Assembly: GCA_020403245.1 (NCBI GenBank)
Contig: JADBYA010000030.1
Span: 62,001 to 126,000 of the forward strand
Reading direction: 5' to 3'
DNA length: 64,000 nucleotides
DNA from: Flavobacterium sp.
GTDB lineage: Bacteria > Bacteroidota > Bacteroidia > Flavobacteriales > Flavobacteriaceae
Position numbers and translations under genes: made by a program. The notes beneath the pieces are model-generated. The model made no database searches and had not been told where the DNA came from. It saw only the letters and a list, made by a program, of their open reading frames with translations. Of this stretch, positions 19,101 through 27,011 are shown piece by piece (position 1 is the first letter of the stretch; each line of letters begins with the position of its first letter).

Positions 19101-20674
19101 TCAATTTTTGTTTGAAAATCAATGCGTGTTGCTTTCTTACCTAAATCAACTAAACCATTAAAATCCATAAACAAATTAGGATCATTAATATATACTTTTC
19201 CCTTAAAAATAGGCTGTTTAAAACTTCCATCAACAATTATTTTAGTATAATTGTAGCCGTTGTAAGTTACTCTATTGACATCGCCAACAAAAGTGGTATT
19301 CAATAATTTTTGAGTAAATCCTTTTCCATCAATCGCTAGATTTAATGAAACTTTACCAATATCTTTTCTATTTAAAAGTGCACCTACATTAAAACCATCA
19401 AGGATAACATTTCCTTTGTATTTGGCATTATCAATAGCATCTATATCCGACATTTGTAAATCGGATTCAATAATTCCTAATGCGGTATTCATTACAAAAT
19501 TGGCATTAATGTATTTTTGAGATAATTCAGTATTTCCGACAAATGTAAATTGACCAAATTTTTGTAAAGAAGTAGGTAGTTTTTTGCCTAGAATATTGGG
19601 CAATAACTTTGTTAAATCAGAATAATTTGAAGTGATTTTATTAAAATCACCTTTCATATAAAAAGCACCAGGACTTCTAGAAAACAAATTTTTTAAATTT
19701 ATATCGCCTTTTATAACCGAATTTTTTTTATCCAAAAGATACAAATCAGTTAAATAAAAATCATTCAATGTTCCTTTTAATTTGGCATCCAAAAAGAACG
19801 TTTGATTTTCTCCAATCTCTTTATAAAAATAACGAATATCATTGGTAGACAAGAAGGATTCCTCAATATTAATATCAAAGATTACTTTGTTATTGAAATT
19901 GCTGAAATCTTTATTGTCTCTGTTATAACTTAATATAACTTTTCCTTTAAAAACGGATTCTTTAGTCTCTAAATTTAGATTTTCAAGCCCAATCATTTTC
20001 TTATTATAGGTGAAATCAGCAACCAAATTTTTAACAAATAATCCTCTGTGATCTTTAAAAGACAGTTGCTTAATACTTGTAGAAACATCTGCGCCTTTAA
20101 TTTTAAAATCTTTCAAATTGGCATTGAGTTGGGTAAAATCAATATCCGTTGGATTTTCTTTATTATAATCCATCATTGAGAAACGAGAATCCTTTATGTA
20201 TACATTACTAGATTGAAATAAAAACTTACCCGAACCTGGTTTTCCATCATCAAAAGCGGCAATAAATTTGTCTAAATTAGTTTCTTTTTCTTTTTTATAA
20301 TTAACAATATTCAGCGCAAAATTATCCAAATGCAAATCACCAAATTGTAACTTACCATCAATCAGATTTTTAAAATCTAAAATGTTTGTTTTAATCCTTT
20401 TTGCATAAATCAAAGTGTCCTTGTGATGATCTAAAATCAATACTTTTTTCAGTTTAACACCTCCGAAAACTGTAATGGCCACTTCGTCAATATTGATATT
20501 GGTTCCAAAATCTTTATTGATTTTATCGGTTGCATAATGTGCAATTTTAGTCTGAACATAAGGCAACGAAAGTGAAATACTAATGAGTAATAAAAGTAAA
20601 ATCAGCACGACAATAGTGCGAAAAAGAATTTTTCGAAATTTTTTAAAACCACTATTTGTTTTAATTTTTTCCAA
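16127..20674 (-). CDS. tamB: TamB-like translocation/assembly protein (DUF490)
   Basis: A 1,515-residue protein with a single N-terminal signal anchor (residues ~12-34, LFRTIVVLILLLLLISISLSL) and a very long run of amphipathic beta-strands, the taco-shaped groove of AsmA/TamB proteins. An AsmA-like N-terminal stretch (KINKDFGTNINIDEVAI) is present. The C-terminal ~350 residues carry the DUF490 signature (GVSYEVD-type ending, VEVQYRVNEDGTLNLRFF), followed by an acidic/basic low-complexity tail. TamB-type proteins bridge inner and outer membrane for lipid transport or barrel assembly. It is divergent from tsaD, an arrangement typical of flavobacteria. Confidence 0.9.
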   Translation of the reverse strand: MEKIKTNSGFKKFRKILFRTIVVLILLLLLISISLSLPYVQTKIAHYATDKINKDFGTNINIDEVAITVFGGVKLKKVLILDHHKDTLIYAKRIKTNILDFKNLIDGKLQFGDLHLDNFALNIVNYKKEKETNLDKFIAAFDDGKPGSGKFLFQSSNVYIKDSRFSMMDYNKENPTDIDFTQLNANLKDFKIKGADVSTSIKQLSFKDHRGLFVKNLVADFTYNKKMIGLENLNLETKESVFKGKVILSYNRDNKDFSNFNNKVIFDINIEESFLSTNDIRYFYKEIGENQTFFLDAKLKGTLNDFYLTDLYLLDKKNSVIKGDINLKNLFSRSPGAFYMKGDFNKITSNYSDLTKLLPNILGKKLPTSLQKFGQFTFVGNTELSQKYINANFVMNTALGIIESDLQMSDIDAIDNAKYKGNVILDGFNVGALLNRKDIGKVSLNLAIDGKGFTQKLLNTTFVGDVNRVTYNGYNYTKIIVDGSFKQPIFKGKVYINDPNLFMDFNGLVDLGKKATRIDFQTKIDYANLQKLNFINDSISIFKGDLTIKANGNSIDNMIGDVVLTNASYQNKKDTYYVDFLNVNSVFDEKRERTITITSDDAIEGSVVGKFQFNQLLKVVENSLGSLYTNYKPNKVSRGQYLKFNFTIFSKIIEIFYPDISIATNTILKGNISSDAKDFKLTFNSPKIKFSDNEMDNISLKVDNQNPLYNTFIQMDSIKTKGYTIRDFSLINTISKDTLHFRTEFKGGKQGLDFYNLNLYHTINKQNKNVVGFKKSEMQFKDYLWYLNENGDEVNNKIVFDKKLSNFSFENIILSHENQNINLSGTINGKNSKDLQLTFENVNLNKITPDVDKFKFEGNLNGKINFKQNSTVFQPTSTLNIGNLHVNNVEYGDLNLDISGDESLRKFYVNSSLDNKNVETFKASGNIEIVNSQTLLDLDFSFDNFNLGILGKIGGDVITNIRGFVSGNARIEGNVEQLDYNGRLFVNDAGLTIPYLNTDYKFIDNTIVDITENKFIIRETSISDTKFDTKGTLSGFIKHKKFDDWQLDLSINSNRLLALNTTDYEDAAFYGDAFFNGSANIKGPASGLMITVNGESAKGTDIKIPINDAVASDDNNYLHFLTPAEKLNKKKYKLAENRNYDGLELDFNFAINNNANVEVILDRDSGHAMKGKGNGTLQFRINTLGKFEMFGEFSATEGSYNFKYGGLIDKKFDVKKGSYIVWNGDPLAATLNLAAVYKVVGGANPAVLIDNPSFNKKVDVEVIIDVKGSLTNPDPDFTINFPNVGSSLKSELQYKLDDKDTRQIQALYLLSTGGFLSQDGVSQNQLSNNLFEKASSMFNDLFAGEDDKLQLGIEYVTADNSNNPDFQTDARFGVSVSSKINDRITVNGKVGVPVGGITETAIVGDVEVQYRVNEDGTLNLRFFNKENDITYIGQGIGYTQGVGISYEVDFDNLKELINIIFKNAKIDKVTSNKSDDLHDSDLENIDIQSKEKKDKDKDNDIENPSSNKEAIPVED

Positions 20675-20773
20675 TTATAATTACGACTTGGTAAAGAAAA
20701 TTACCTTTGTAAAAATCTTTACATTTGATTTTATTATTAAAATGTCAAATATAATCCAAATATTGTGCCTTTT

Positions 20774-21796
20774 ATGCATCACAAAGAAGTTTTTATTCTA
20801 GCTATCGAAAGTTCGTGTGACGATACTGCAGCTGCAGTATTATGCAACAATAGAGTACTTTCCAATGTTGTGGCTAGGCAAAGTATTCATGAAGAATATG
20901 GTGGCGTTGTACCCGAGTTGGCTTCTCGTGCACACCAGCAAAATATAGTGCCTGTGATTGATATTGCTTTGAAAAAAGCAAATGTTACCAAAAATCAATT
21001 ATCTGCCATTGCTTTCACTCAAGGACCAGGATTGATGGGTTCGCTTTTGGTGGGTTCTTCTTTTGCAAAATCTTTGGCAATGGCTTTGGAGATTCCTTTG
21101 ATTGCGGTTCATCACATGCACGCACATATTTTGGCCCATTTTATTGACGAAGAGGGTTATGACAAACCAATATTCCCTTTTTTAGCACTAACCATTTCGG
21201 GTGGTCATACTCAAATTGTAAAAGTCAACGATTTTTTCAACATGGAAATCATAGGCGAAACTACTGATGATGCGGTGGGAGAAGCGTTTGACAAAACCGC
21301 TAAAATATTAGGATTTCCTTATCCCGGTGGACCATTAATTGACCAATTTGCAGCAAAAGGAAATCCAAAAAAATATACATTTACCAAACCAAAAGTTCCC
21401 AATTTGGATTTTAGCTTTTCGGGATTGAAAACACAAATTCTTTATTTCGTACAGAAAAACGTACTGGAAAATCCGAATTTTATAGAAGAAAACAAAAACG
21501 ATATTTGCGCCTCTGTACAAAATATCATTATTGAAATTTTGATGGAAAAACTAAAAATGGCGGTTGCCCAAACAGGAATTTCCCAAATCGCCATTGGCGG
21601 TGGCGTTTCAGCAAATACAGGAATTAGAAAAACCTTAAAAGAAGCCGAAAGCAAATACGGTTGGAAAACATTTATTCCAAAATTTGAATATACTACTGAT
21701 AATGCTGCAATGATAGGTATTGTGGGTTATCATAAATTTTTACACGATAAATTTTCAGATGCTAACGTGGTTTCTAAAGCACGAATTGAGTTTTAA
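20774..21796 (+). CDS. tsaD: tRNA threonylcarbamoyladenosine synthase subunit TsaD
   Basis: A 340-residue ASKHA-fold enzyme. I chose the ATG at 20774 (MHHKEVFILAIESSCDD) over the GTG at 20765. Motifs: IESSCDDTAAAV at the N-terminus, HHMHAH for metal binding (about residues 110-115), ISGGHTQIV, GEAFDKTAKILGFPYPGGP, FSGLKT, IAIGGGVSANTGIR and TTDNAAMIG. With TsaB, TsaC and TsaE it makes t6A37 in ANN-decoding tRNAs; it is essential. The partners are not in this window. Confidence 0.97.
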   Translation: MHHKEVFILAIESSCDDTAAAVLCNNRVLSNVVARQSIHEEYGGVVPELASRAHQQNIVPVIDIALKKANVTKNQLSAIAFTQGPGLMGSLLVGSSFAKSLAMALEIPLIAVHHMHAHILAHFIDEEGYDKPIFPFLALTISGGHTQIVKVNDFFNMEIIGETTDDAVGEAFDKTAKILGFPYPGGPLIDQFAAKGNPKKYTFTKPKVPNLDFSFSGLKTQILYFVQKNVLENPNFIEENKNDICASVQNIIIEILMEKLKMAVAQTGISQIAIGGGVSANTGIRKTLKEAESKYGWKTFIPKFEYTTDNAAMIGIVGYHKFLHDKFSDANVVSKARIEF

Positions 21797-21799
21797 ATT

Positions 21800-22522
21800 A
21801 TGAAATCAATAAGTTTATATATATTATTTCTATTTCTCACCATTGTATTAACTAGTTCTTTTACAAAAAATCACAATATTCTCAACACTTTTTCAGATGA
21901 AATTAATTTTCCTTTATTGAATTTAAAAAACAAAAAAGTTGAAGATAAAATTTACAAATGCTTAATTGACAGTATAAATAATCATTTTTTCTTTGAAGAT
22001 ATTATTCCTGCAAAAAACAGAAAGGAAATAATAGATAGGTTTAAATCTGATAAAGAAGCAAGTTTCTATTTGACGCACAAATTATCACTTTCAAAAAATA
22101 CTATCTCTATCAATCTTCATTACGAAATTGCACACAGTAACGGATATGATAGTTGGGGCGAACAATTTGTTTTTAATGCTAAAACAGGAGAGAGAATTAG
22201 TATTAAAGAAATAATTACTAAACAAAATGAATTTGAAACTATTTTTAAATCAAAGCAAAATAAATATATTGAGAAATCTAAATTAGAGATTGAAGAAATT
22301 TTAAAACTAGACGACCCAAATGCAAAATATGAAGAAACAAATAACCCACAACTTGAATATTGCTTTTCAGATTATGAATATAATTTTGAAATAGAGAAAG
22401 ACAGTTTTTTCATCTATCCTCATTGTGGTTTTCCAAGAGTTATTAGAAATATGGAACCCTATGAACCTATAAAATTCAGTAAAAAAGAGCTTAATCATAT
22501 TCTAAAAAAAGAATACAAATAA
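21800..22522 (+). CDS. Secreted hypothetical protein, RsiV/DUF3298-like
   Basis: A 240-residue protein with a signal peptide (residues 1-20, SLYILFLFLTIVLTSSF). The middle part reads ISINLHYEIAHSNGYDSWGEQFVFNAKTGERISIKEII, which resembles the beta-sheet domain shared by DUF3298/RsiV-type proteins, where a peptide is followed by a G-x-R-I/L-x-L segment. That similarity is by eye and moderate. It starts three bases after tsaD stops and ends one base before rsmE, so it is inserted in a housekeeping operon. Function unknown. Confidence 0.7.
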   Translation: MKSISLYILFLFLTIVLTSSFTKNHNILNTFSDEINFPLLNLKNKKVEDKIYKCLIDSINNHFFFEDIIPAKNRKEIIDRFKSDKEASFYLTHKLSLSKNTISINLHYEIAHSNGYDSWGEQFVFNAKTGERISIKEIITKQNEFETIFKSKQNKYIEKSKLEIEEILKLDDPNAKYEETNNPQLEYCFSDYEYNFEIEKDSFFIYPHCGFPRVIRNMEPYEPIKFSKKELNHILKKEYK

Positions 22523-22523
22523 A

Positions 22524-23231
22524 ATGCAACTATTCTACAATCCATCCATAACCGAAACCACAAATTCCTTTGTTTTTGACAAAGAAGAAAGCAAGCATAT
22601 TATTAAAGTGTTGCGAAAAAAAGAAAGCGATATTCTACATGTTACTAATGGTTTAGGTTTTTTGTTTGTAACCCAAATAATGGTTGCATCAGATACTAAA
22701 TGTACCGTTACAATAACTTCTTTTGAGAAACAAGAAGCTCCAAAATTCAATTTGCATTTGGCTGTTGCCCCTACCAAAATGAACGAACGCTACGAATGGT
22801 TTCTAGAAAAAGCCGTCGAAATTGGCATACAAGAAATCACTCCTATAATCTGCGAACATTCTGAGCGAAAAGTGATTAAAACCGATAGATTTCAGAAGAT
22901 TTTAGAAACCGCTATGAAGCAATCGCTACACTATTATTTGCCTAAATTAAATGAGCCAATTGCTTTCAAAGATTTTATTAAAAAAGAATTCAACGGTCAA
23001 AAGTTCATAGCACATTGTGAAGACACCGATAAAAAATCATTGAAAAAAGAGTTGAAAGTAAATGAAGATGTTATCATATTAATTGGTCCAGAGGGTGATT
23101 TTTCTGTTAAAGAAATTGAATTGGCTATAGAAAATAATTTTATTCCAGTATCTTTGGGCAAAACACGTTTACGAACCGAAACTGCAGCGATAGTGGCTTG
23201 TCACAGTGTCGTTTTTAATAATGAAAATTGA
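22524..23231 (+). CDS. rsmE: 16S rRNA (uracil-1498-N3)-methyltransferase
   Basis: A 235-residue SPOUT-family enzyme of normal length. The N-terminal PUA-like part has HIIKVLRKKESD. The deep trefoil knot is spelled by LAVAPTKMNERYEWFLEKAVEIGI, IIICEHSERKV-type, LIGPEGDFSVKEIELA and VSLGKTRLRTETAAIVA, where the last two form the AdoMet pocket. It methylates U1498 in the decoding centre. It is tightly linked behind the secreted hypothetical gene. Confidence 0.96.
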   Translation: MQLFYNPSITETTNSFVFDKEESKHIIKVLRKKESDILHVTNGLGFLFVTQIMVASDTKCTVTITSFEKQEAPKFNLHLAVAPTKMNERYEWFLEKAVEIGIQEITPIICEHSERKVIKTDRFQKILETAMKQSLHYYLPKLNEPIAFKDFIKKEFNGQKFIAHCEDTDKKSLKKELKVNEDVIILIGPEGDFSVKEIELAIENNFIPVSLGKTRLRTETAAIVACHSVVFNNEN

Positions 23232-23238
23232 TGTTTAA

Positions 23239-23353
23239 CGATTATTGAAATTGAACTTGATATTGAAATTTATATTGATATTGAAATTGATATTGATATT
23301 GAAATTGAAATTGATATTGATATTGATATTGAACTTGATTTTTGAACTTGATT
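23239..23353. repeat. Tandem ATTGAN hexamer repeat tract
   Basis: Nineteen or so hexamer-like units of ATTGAA / ATTGAT / CTTGAT occupy almost the whole gap between rsmE and the next gene, with perfect runs such as ATTGATATTGATATTGAA. On the minus strand the reading frame gives only an SISISI repeat, so it is not coding. The last unit merges into the leader of the gene at 23355. Confidence 0.9.
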
Positions 23354-23354
23354 T

Positions 23355-23993
23355 ATGAAAAAAATAGTATTCCTTTTATATATTACTACTACAGTTTGTG
23401 TTGGACAAGAAATTGCTTTGCTAAAATACAGTGGTGGCGGCGATTGGTATGCTAATCCAACTTCTTTACCCAATTTAATAAAATACGCCAATCAAACCAT
23501 AAACACCAATATAAAACCAAAACCAGCAACCGTTGAACCTGGAAGTCCTGATATTTTTGGTTATCCGTTTGTACACATGACAGGTCATGGCAATGTGGTT
23601 TTTAGCGATGCTGAAATCGTTAATTTGAGAAACTATTTAGTATCTGGAGGATTTCTTCATGCCGATGATAATTATGGTATGGATCAATACATTCGAAGGG
23701 AAATCAAACGAATTTTTCCCAATAACGATTTAGTAGAAATTCCGGGTAATCATCCCATTTTTCAAAAACCTACTGTTTTTGCCAATGGTTTACCAAAAAT
23801 TCATGAACATGATAACAAACGTCCGCAAGCTTTCGGAATTTTTATTGAAAATAGATTAGTTTTGCTTTATACCTTTGAATGTGATTTGGGCGATGGTTGG
23901 GAAGATCCAGAAGTGCACAATGACCCCAAAGAAATGCGCGAAAAGGCGTTGAAAATGGGAACCAATATCCTAAATTATATTTTTAAAAATTAA
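23355..23993 (+). CDS. DUF4159 family exported protein
   Basis: A 212-residue protein with a short signal peptide (MKKIVFLLYITTTVCVGQ). The body matches the DUF4159 pattern: RYSGGGDWYANPTSL-like start, YPFVHMTGHGNVVFSD, LRNYLVSGGFLHADDNYGMD and DGWEDPEVHND near the end. Related domains occur in class I glutamine-amidotransferase-like folds, but no catalytic triad is obvious here. In flavobacteria it commonly precedes an AI-2E-type permease, as here (4 bp gap). Role unknown. Confidence 0.85.
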   Translation: MKKIVFLLYITTTVCVGQEIALLKYSGGGDWYANPTSLPNLIKYANQTINTNIKPKPATVEPGSPDIFGYPFVHMTGHGNVVFSDAEIVNLRNYLVSGGFLHADDNYGMDQYIRREIKRIFPNNDLVEIPGNHPIFQKPTVFANGLPKIHEHDNKRPQAFGIFIENRLVLLYTFECDLGDGWEDPEVHNDPKEMREKALKMGTNILNYIFKN

Positions 23994-23996
23994 AAT

Positions 23997-25088
23997 ATGA
24001 TAAATTCAAAAACAATTGCATTGGGCATCGCTAAAGGATTTGGAATTATAATCTTTGTTGCTTTAGCATTATATTTTCTGTATCTAATTAAGTCTGTTAT
24101 CATCTATTTGGTCGTATCATTAATTTTAACGCTTGTTGGAAATCCTATCTTAGATTTTTTAAAACACCGACTTAAATTCAACCATGTAGCAGCAACAATA
24201 ACCACTTTGTTATTTTTTCTTTCAATAATAGCTGGGTTAATCATGTTGTTTGTTCCTCTAATTTTGAACCAAGGACGGAATTTATCTCTTTTAAATACGG
24301 CCGAAATTGAAAAAGACATTATAGTTTTAAAAAATCAATTTGGCGCTTTCTTGGAATCTCACAATATAGACTCTACCAGTTTTTTTAGTGAAGCCAATAT
24401 TCCTTCTGAATTAAATTTTAGTTTTTTAACTAACTTTTTTAATTCAATCCTAGGAATGATAAGCAATTTTGGAATTGGACTAGCTTCCGTAATGTTCATT
24501 ACTTTTTTCTTTTTGAAAGAACGGAGATTGTTTGTTATCAATGCAAAATATTTAATGCCCGATAATCAAGAAGAAAGAATTTTAAATTCGCTACACAAAA
24601 TAAATCATCTATTATCACGATATTTCATTGGTTTGCTATTACAGTTATTGATTGTTTTTATCTTATATCTTTGTGTATTACTGATTTTTGGTGTAGAAAA
24701 CTCCTTAGTGATTGCATTTTTATGTGCTGTTTTAAATATTATCCCCTATCTTGGTCCATTAATAGCATCCGTTATTGCGGCGATACTAACAATGCTTTGC
24801 CATATCGGAAGTGATTTTCAAACCGAAATTTTGCCCGTAACAATTTATGTGATGATTGGTTTTTGGGTGGTTCAAATTATTGATAATAATATTTCATCAC
24901 CACTTATTTTTTCAAAAAGCGTCAATTCTCATCCATTGGAAATTTTTCTAGTAATTTTGATAATTGGATTCTTATTTGGAATTACTGGGATGATAATTGC
25001 CATCCCCTTTTATACCATTCTGAAGGTATTTGGGAAAGAGTTTTTTCCCGAAAACAAGTTAATACAATTACTTACAAAAAATATTTAA
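23997..25088 (+). CDS. AI-2E family transporter (PerM-like permease)
   Basis: A 363-residue inner-membrane protein with about eight hydrophobic segments: paired ones near residues 10-80, a soluble stretch to ~140, then the rest. The family phrase LCAVLNIIPYLGPLIASV and the later IIDNNISSPLIFSKSVNSHPL with FGITGMIIAIPFYTILKV are diagnostic for the UPF0118/AI-2E family. Some members export autoinducer-2, others are Na+/H+ antiporters; the substrate here is not determinable. Confidence 0.9.
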   Translation: MINSKTIALGIAKGFGIIIFVALALYFLYLIKSVIIYLVVSLILTLVGNPILDFLKHRLKFNHVAATITTLLFFLSIIAGLIMLFVPLILNQGRNLSLLNTAEIEKDIIVLKNQFGAFLESHNIDSTSFFSEANIPSELNFSFLTNFFNSILGMISNFGIGLASVMFITFFFLKERRLFVINAKYLMPDNQEERILNSLHKINHLLSRYFIGLLLQLLIVFILYLCVLLIFGVENSLVIAFLCAVLNIIPYLGPLIASVIAAILTMLCHIGSDFQTEILPVTIYVMIGFWVVQIIDNNISSPLIFSKSVNSHPLEIFLVILIIGFLFGITGMIIAIPFYTILKVFGKEFFPENKLIQLLTKNI

Positions 25089-25089
25089 T

Positions 25090-26268
25090 TTGGATTTAGC
25101 AGTTTTAAATCCTGATATTCAAGAATTTATTAACCGTAATGTTGGAAATGATATTTCAACAATAGCATTGCAAAAAAATCCATTTCCTGAAGTAAATTGG
25201 TTCGATATTCTTGATCAAATCAACGGCAAGCAAAAAGCAAAATCCAAATTACCCACTTGGTATAATACCCAAAACATTCTTTATCCAGCTACCGTTTCTA
25301 TTGAGCAAACCTCTTCAGAAAAAGCAGCGGAATACAAATCACAACTCGTTTCAGGTGAAAAACTAATCGATTTGACAGGCGGTTTTGGAGTAGATGATTA
25401 CTATTTTTCAAAGAAAATAAATCAAGTTATTCATTGCGAAATAAAAGACAAACTTTCCCAAATTGTTAAACATAATTTTGAGACATTAAACGCAACAAAC
25501 ATTCAATGTATAGCAGGAGAAAGTCTCGATACTTTGGCAACTCTAAATCAAAAATTCGATTGGATATACATTGATCCGTCTCGGAGAAATGATGCAAAAG
25601 GAAAAGTTTTTATGCTTAAAGATTGCTTGCCAAATGTTCCTGAACTATTAGATTTGTACTTTGAATTCAGCTCTAACATATTGATTAAAACAGCACCAAT
25701 TCTTGATATCACTGCTGGATTATCAGAATTAAAAAGTGTGTCAGCCATTCATATTGTAGCCATTGAAAACGAAGTCAAAGAATTACTTTGGATTTTAGAA
25801 AAAAACTATTCACAATCTATAAAAATTGTTACCGTCAATATTCTAAAAGACAAAACAGAAGCATTCTCATTTATGTATAATTCTGAAAAATTGGTAACGT
25901 ATAATATGCCCAAAAAATATATTTACGAACCCAATGCAGCCATCATGAAATCTGGCGGTTTTGATGCCATTACAACACAATTTGAATTAGATAAATTACA
26001 CCAACATTCACATATTTATACTTCTGATAGTTTACTAGATTTTCCTGGTAGAATTTTTGAAGTCCAAAAATGCATCAATTATTCAAAAGCTGAAATGAAG
26101 TTCCATTTAGAAAATAACAAAGCAAATGTAACCACCCGAAATTTTCCTGAAACTGTTGAAAATATTAGAAAGAAATGGAGAATTGCAGTGGGAGGAAATT
26201 TATATTGTTTTTTCACAACGGATGTGAATAATAATAAAATAGTTTTACTTTGTGACAAATTAAAATAA
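25090..26268 (+). CDS. Class I SAM-dependent methyltransferase with THUMP-like domain
   Basis: A 392-residue protein. It starts with TTG at 25090, one base after the preceding stop; no good ATG lies near and the N-terminus DLAVLNPDIQEFINRNV fits a family start. The AdoMet-binding motif is LIDLTGGFGVDDYYF (about 96-110), then IHCEIKD and DWIYIDPSRR, a DPPY-like catalytic motif. The C-terminal part with RKKWRIAVGGNLYCFFTT is a THUMP-like module. A nucleic-acid methyltransferase is likely, target unknown. Confidence 0.85.
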   Translation: MDLAVLNPDIQEFINRNVGNDISTIALQKNPFPEVNWFDILDQINGKQKAKSKLPTWYNTQNILYPATVSIEQTSSEKAAEYKSQLVSGEKLIDLTGGFGVDDYYFSKKINQVIHCEIKDKLSQIVKHNFETLNATNIQCIAGESLDTLATLNQKFDWIYIDPSRRNDAKGKVFMLKDCLPNVPELLDLYFEFSSNILIKTAPILDITAGLSELKSVSAIHIVAIENEVKELLWILEKNYSQSIKIVTVNILKDKTEAFSFMYNSEKLVTYNMPKKYIYEPNAAIMKSGGFDAITTQFELDKLHQHSHIYTSDSLLDFPGRIFEVQKCINYSKAEMKFHLENNKANVTTRNFPETVENIRKKWRIAVGGNLYCFFTTDVNNNKIVLLCDKLK

Positions 26269-26271
26269 TCT

Positions 26272-26355
26272 ATGAAATCGCCATTAAAAACAAGTTTGCG
26301 CAAGCAAACACCTATGATTAAAAAGGCGATAACATATGTTACCGCTGAAAAATAA
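26272..26355 (+). CDS. Possible 27-residue small ORF
   Basis: ATG at 26272 opens a 27-codon frame, MKSPLKTSLRKQTPMIKKAI... ending TAEK. It is highly basic and lies 4 bp after the methyltransferase. There is no ribosome-binding site that I would trust, and the same bases form hairpins, so it may be a structured leader rather than a gene. Confidence 0.25.
   Translation: MKSPLKTSLRKQTPMIKKAITYVTAEK
26277..26341 (+). other. Hairpin-dense intergenic segment
   Basis: An inner hairpin GTTTGC-GCAA-GCAAAC (26294-26309) with a GNRA-type tetraloop sits inside outer arms ATCGCC (26277-26282) and GGCGAT (26325-26330), followed by the 12-bp palindrome TAACATATGTTA (26330-26341). It lies in front of the secreted hypothetical gene and could be a leader structure. 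Confidence 0.4.
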
Positions 26356-26384
26356 AATTTAAACATATGAAACCGAAGGTTCAC

Positions 26385-26404
26385 GACACGAGCGCCAGCG
26401 AACT
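26385..26404 (+). repeat. 20-bp repeat, copy A
   Basis: GACACGAGCGCCAGCGAACT, matching the copy at 27621-27640 at 17 of 20 positions. It lies in the leader of the secreted hypothetical gene and is GC-rich compared with its surroundings. Confidence 0.5.
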
Positions 26405-26438
26405 GGTAAAACAATACCGAAAAATCAATTTTAAAGTT

Positions 26439-27011
26439 ATGAGTAATAACGTATTTTTAGCTTTATTTCTGTTTACTAATTTAGGTGCTTTAGCACAAAA
26501 ACCTTGCGAAATTGAAACAAACATTTCTGATAGTTTGGGAACGTATAAATTAACCAAACAACGATTGATTTTTGAGAGAAGCTTTGCTGGAAATTCAACT
26601 AATATTTTCTTTGCCTTGTCAAACAATAATGGCGTTTTAGGATTAGAAACCCAGCAATTATCGAGTAGTTTTGATTTTGTTAAAGCTGTATGTTTTGATA
26701 AAAATTCAAAAATTTATCTTCAGTTAAATAATGGAAAAATTATTACTTTGCTTTATGTTGGAAATGATACTTGTGGCTCATTAATTCGAAATGATGCAAA
26801 CAAAAACACAAGAGTTATAAGTGGATTGTTTGTGTTTTCCAAAGATAATTATGAGGATTTAAAAATATCACCTGTAACCTTTATGAGAGTAAAATTTGCC
26901 GGAGAAACGATAGATTTTCCTTTTAAAACGGAATTTGTTTCCGAAATGGATAAAAAGAAATACGAACCTGAGAATTATTTCATCAACTATTTAAAATGCA
27001 TCGAGGACTAA
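26439..27011 (+). CDS. Secreted hypothetical protein
   Basis: A 190-residue exported protein from the ATG at 26439: MSNNVFLALFLFTNLGALAQ is a clean signal peptide. An upstream in-frame ATG at 26367 would add 24 residues (MKPKVHDTSASELVKQY...) in front of it, part of which is encoded by a 20-bp repeat found again at 27621, so the shorter start is preferred. The mature part has a single early Cys and mixed beta character, with no known motif. It overlaps the 3' end of the convergent dipeptidase gene by 4 bp. Confidence 0.65.
   Translation: MSNNVFLALFLFTNLGALAQKPCEIETNISDSLGTYKLTKQRLIFERSFAGNSTNIFFALSNNNGVLGLETQQLSSSFDFVKAVCFDKNSKIYLQLNNGKIITLLYVGNDTCGSLIRNDANKNTRVISGLFVFSKDNYEDLKISPVTFMRVKFAGETIDFPFKTEFVSEMDKKKYEPENYFINYLKCIED

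Noticed and set aside
23270..23491. Minus-strand frame with an SISISI repeat
   Set aside because: It is the translation of the hexamer tract on the wrong strand and overlaps a real gene.
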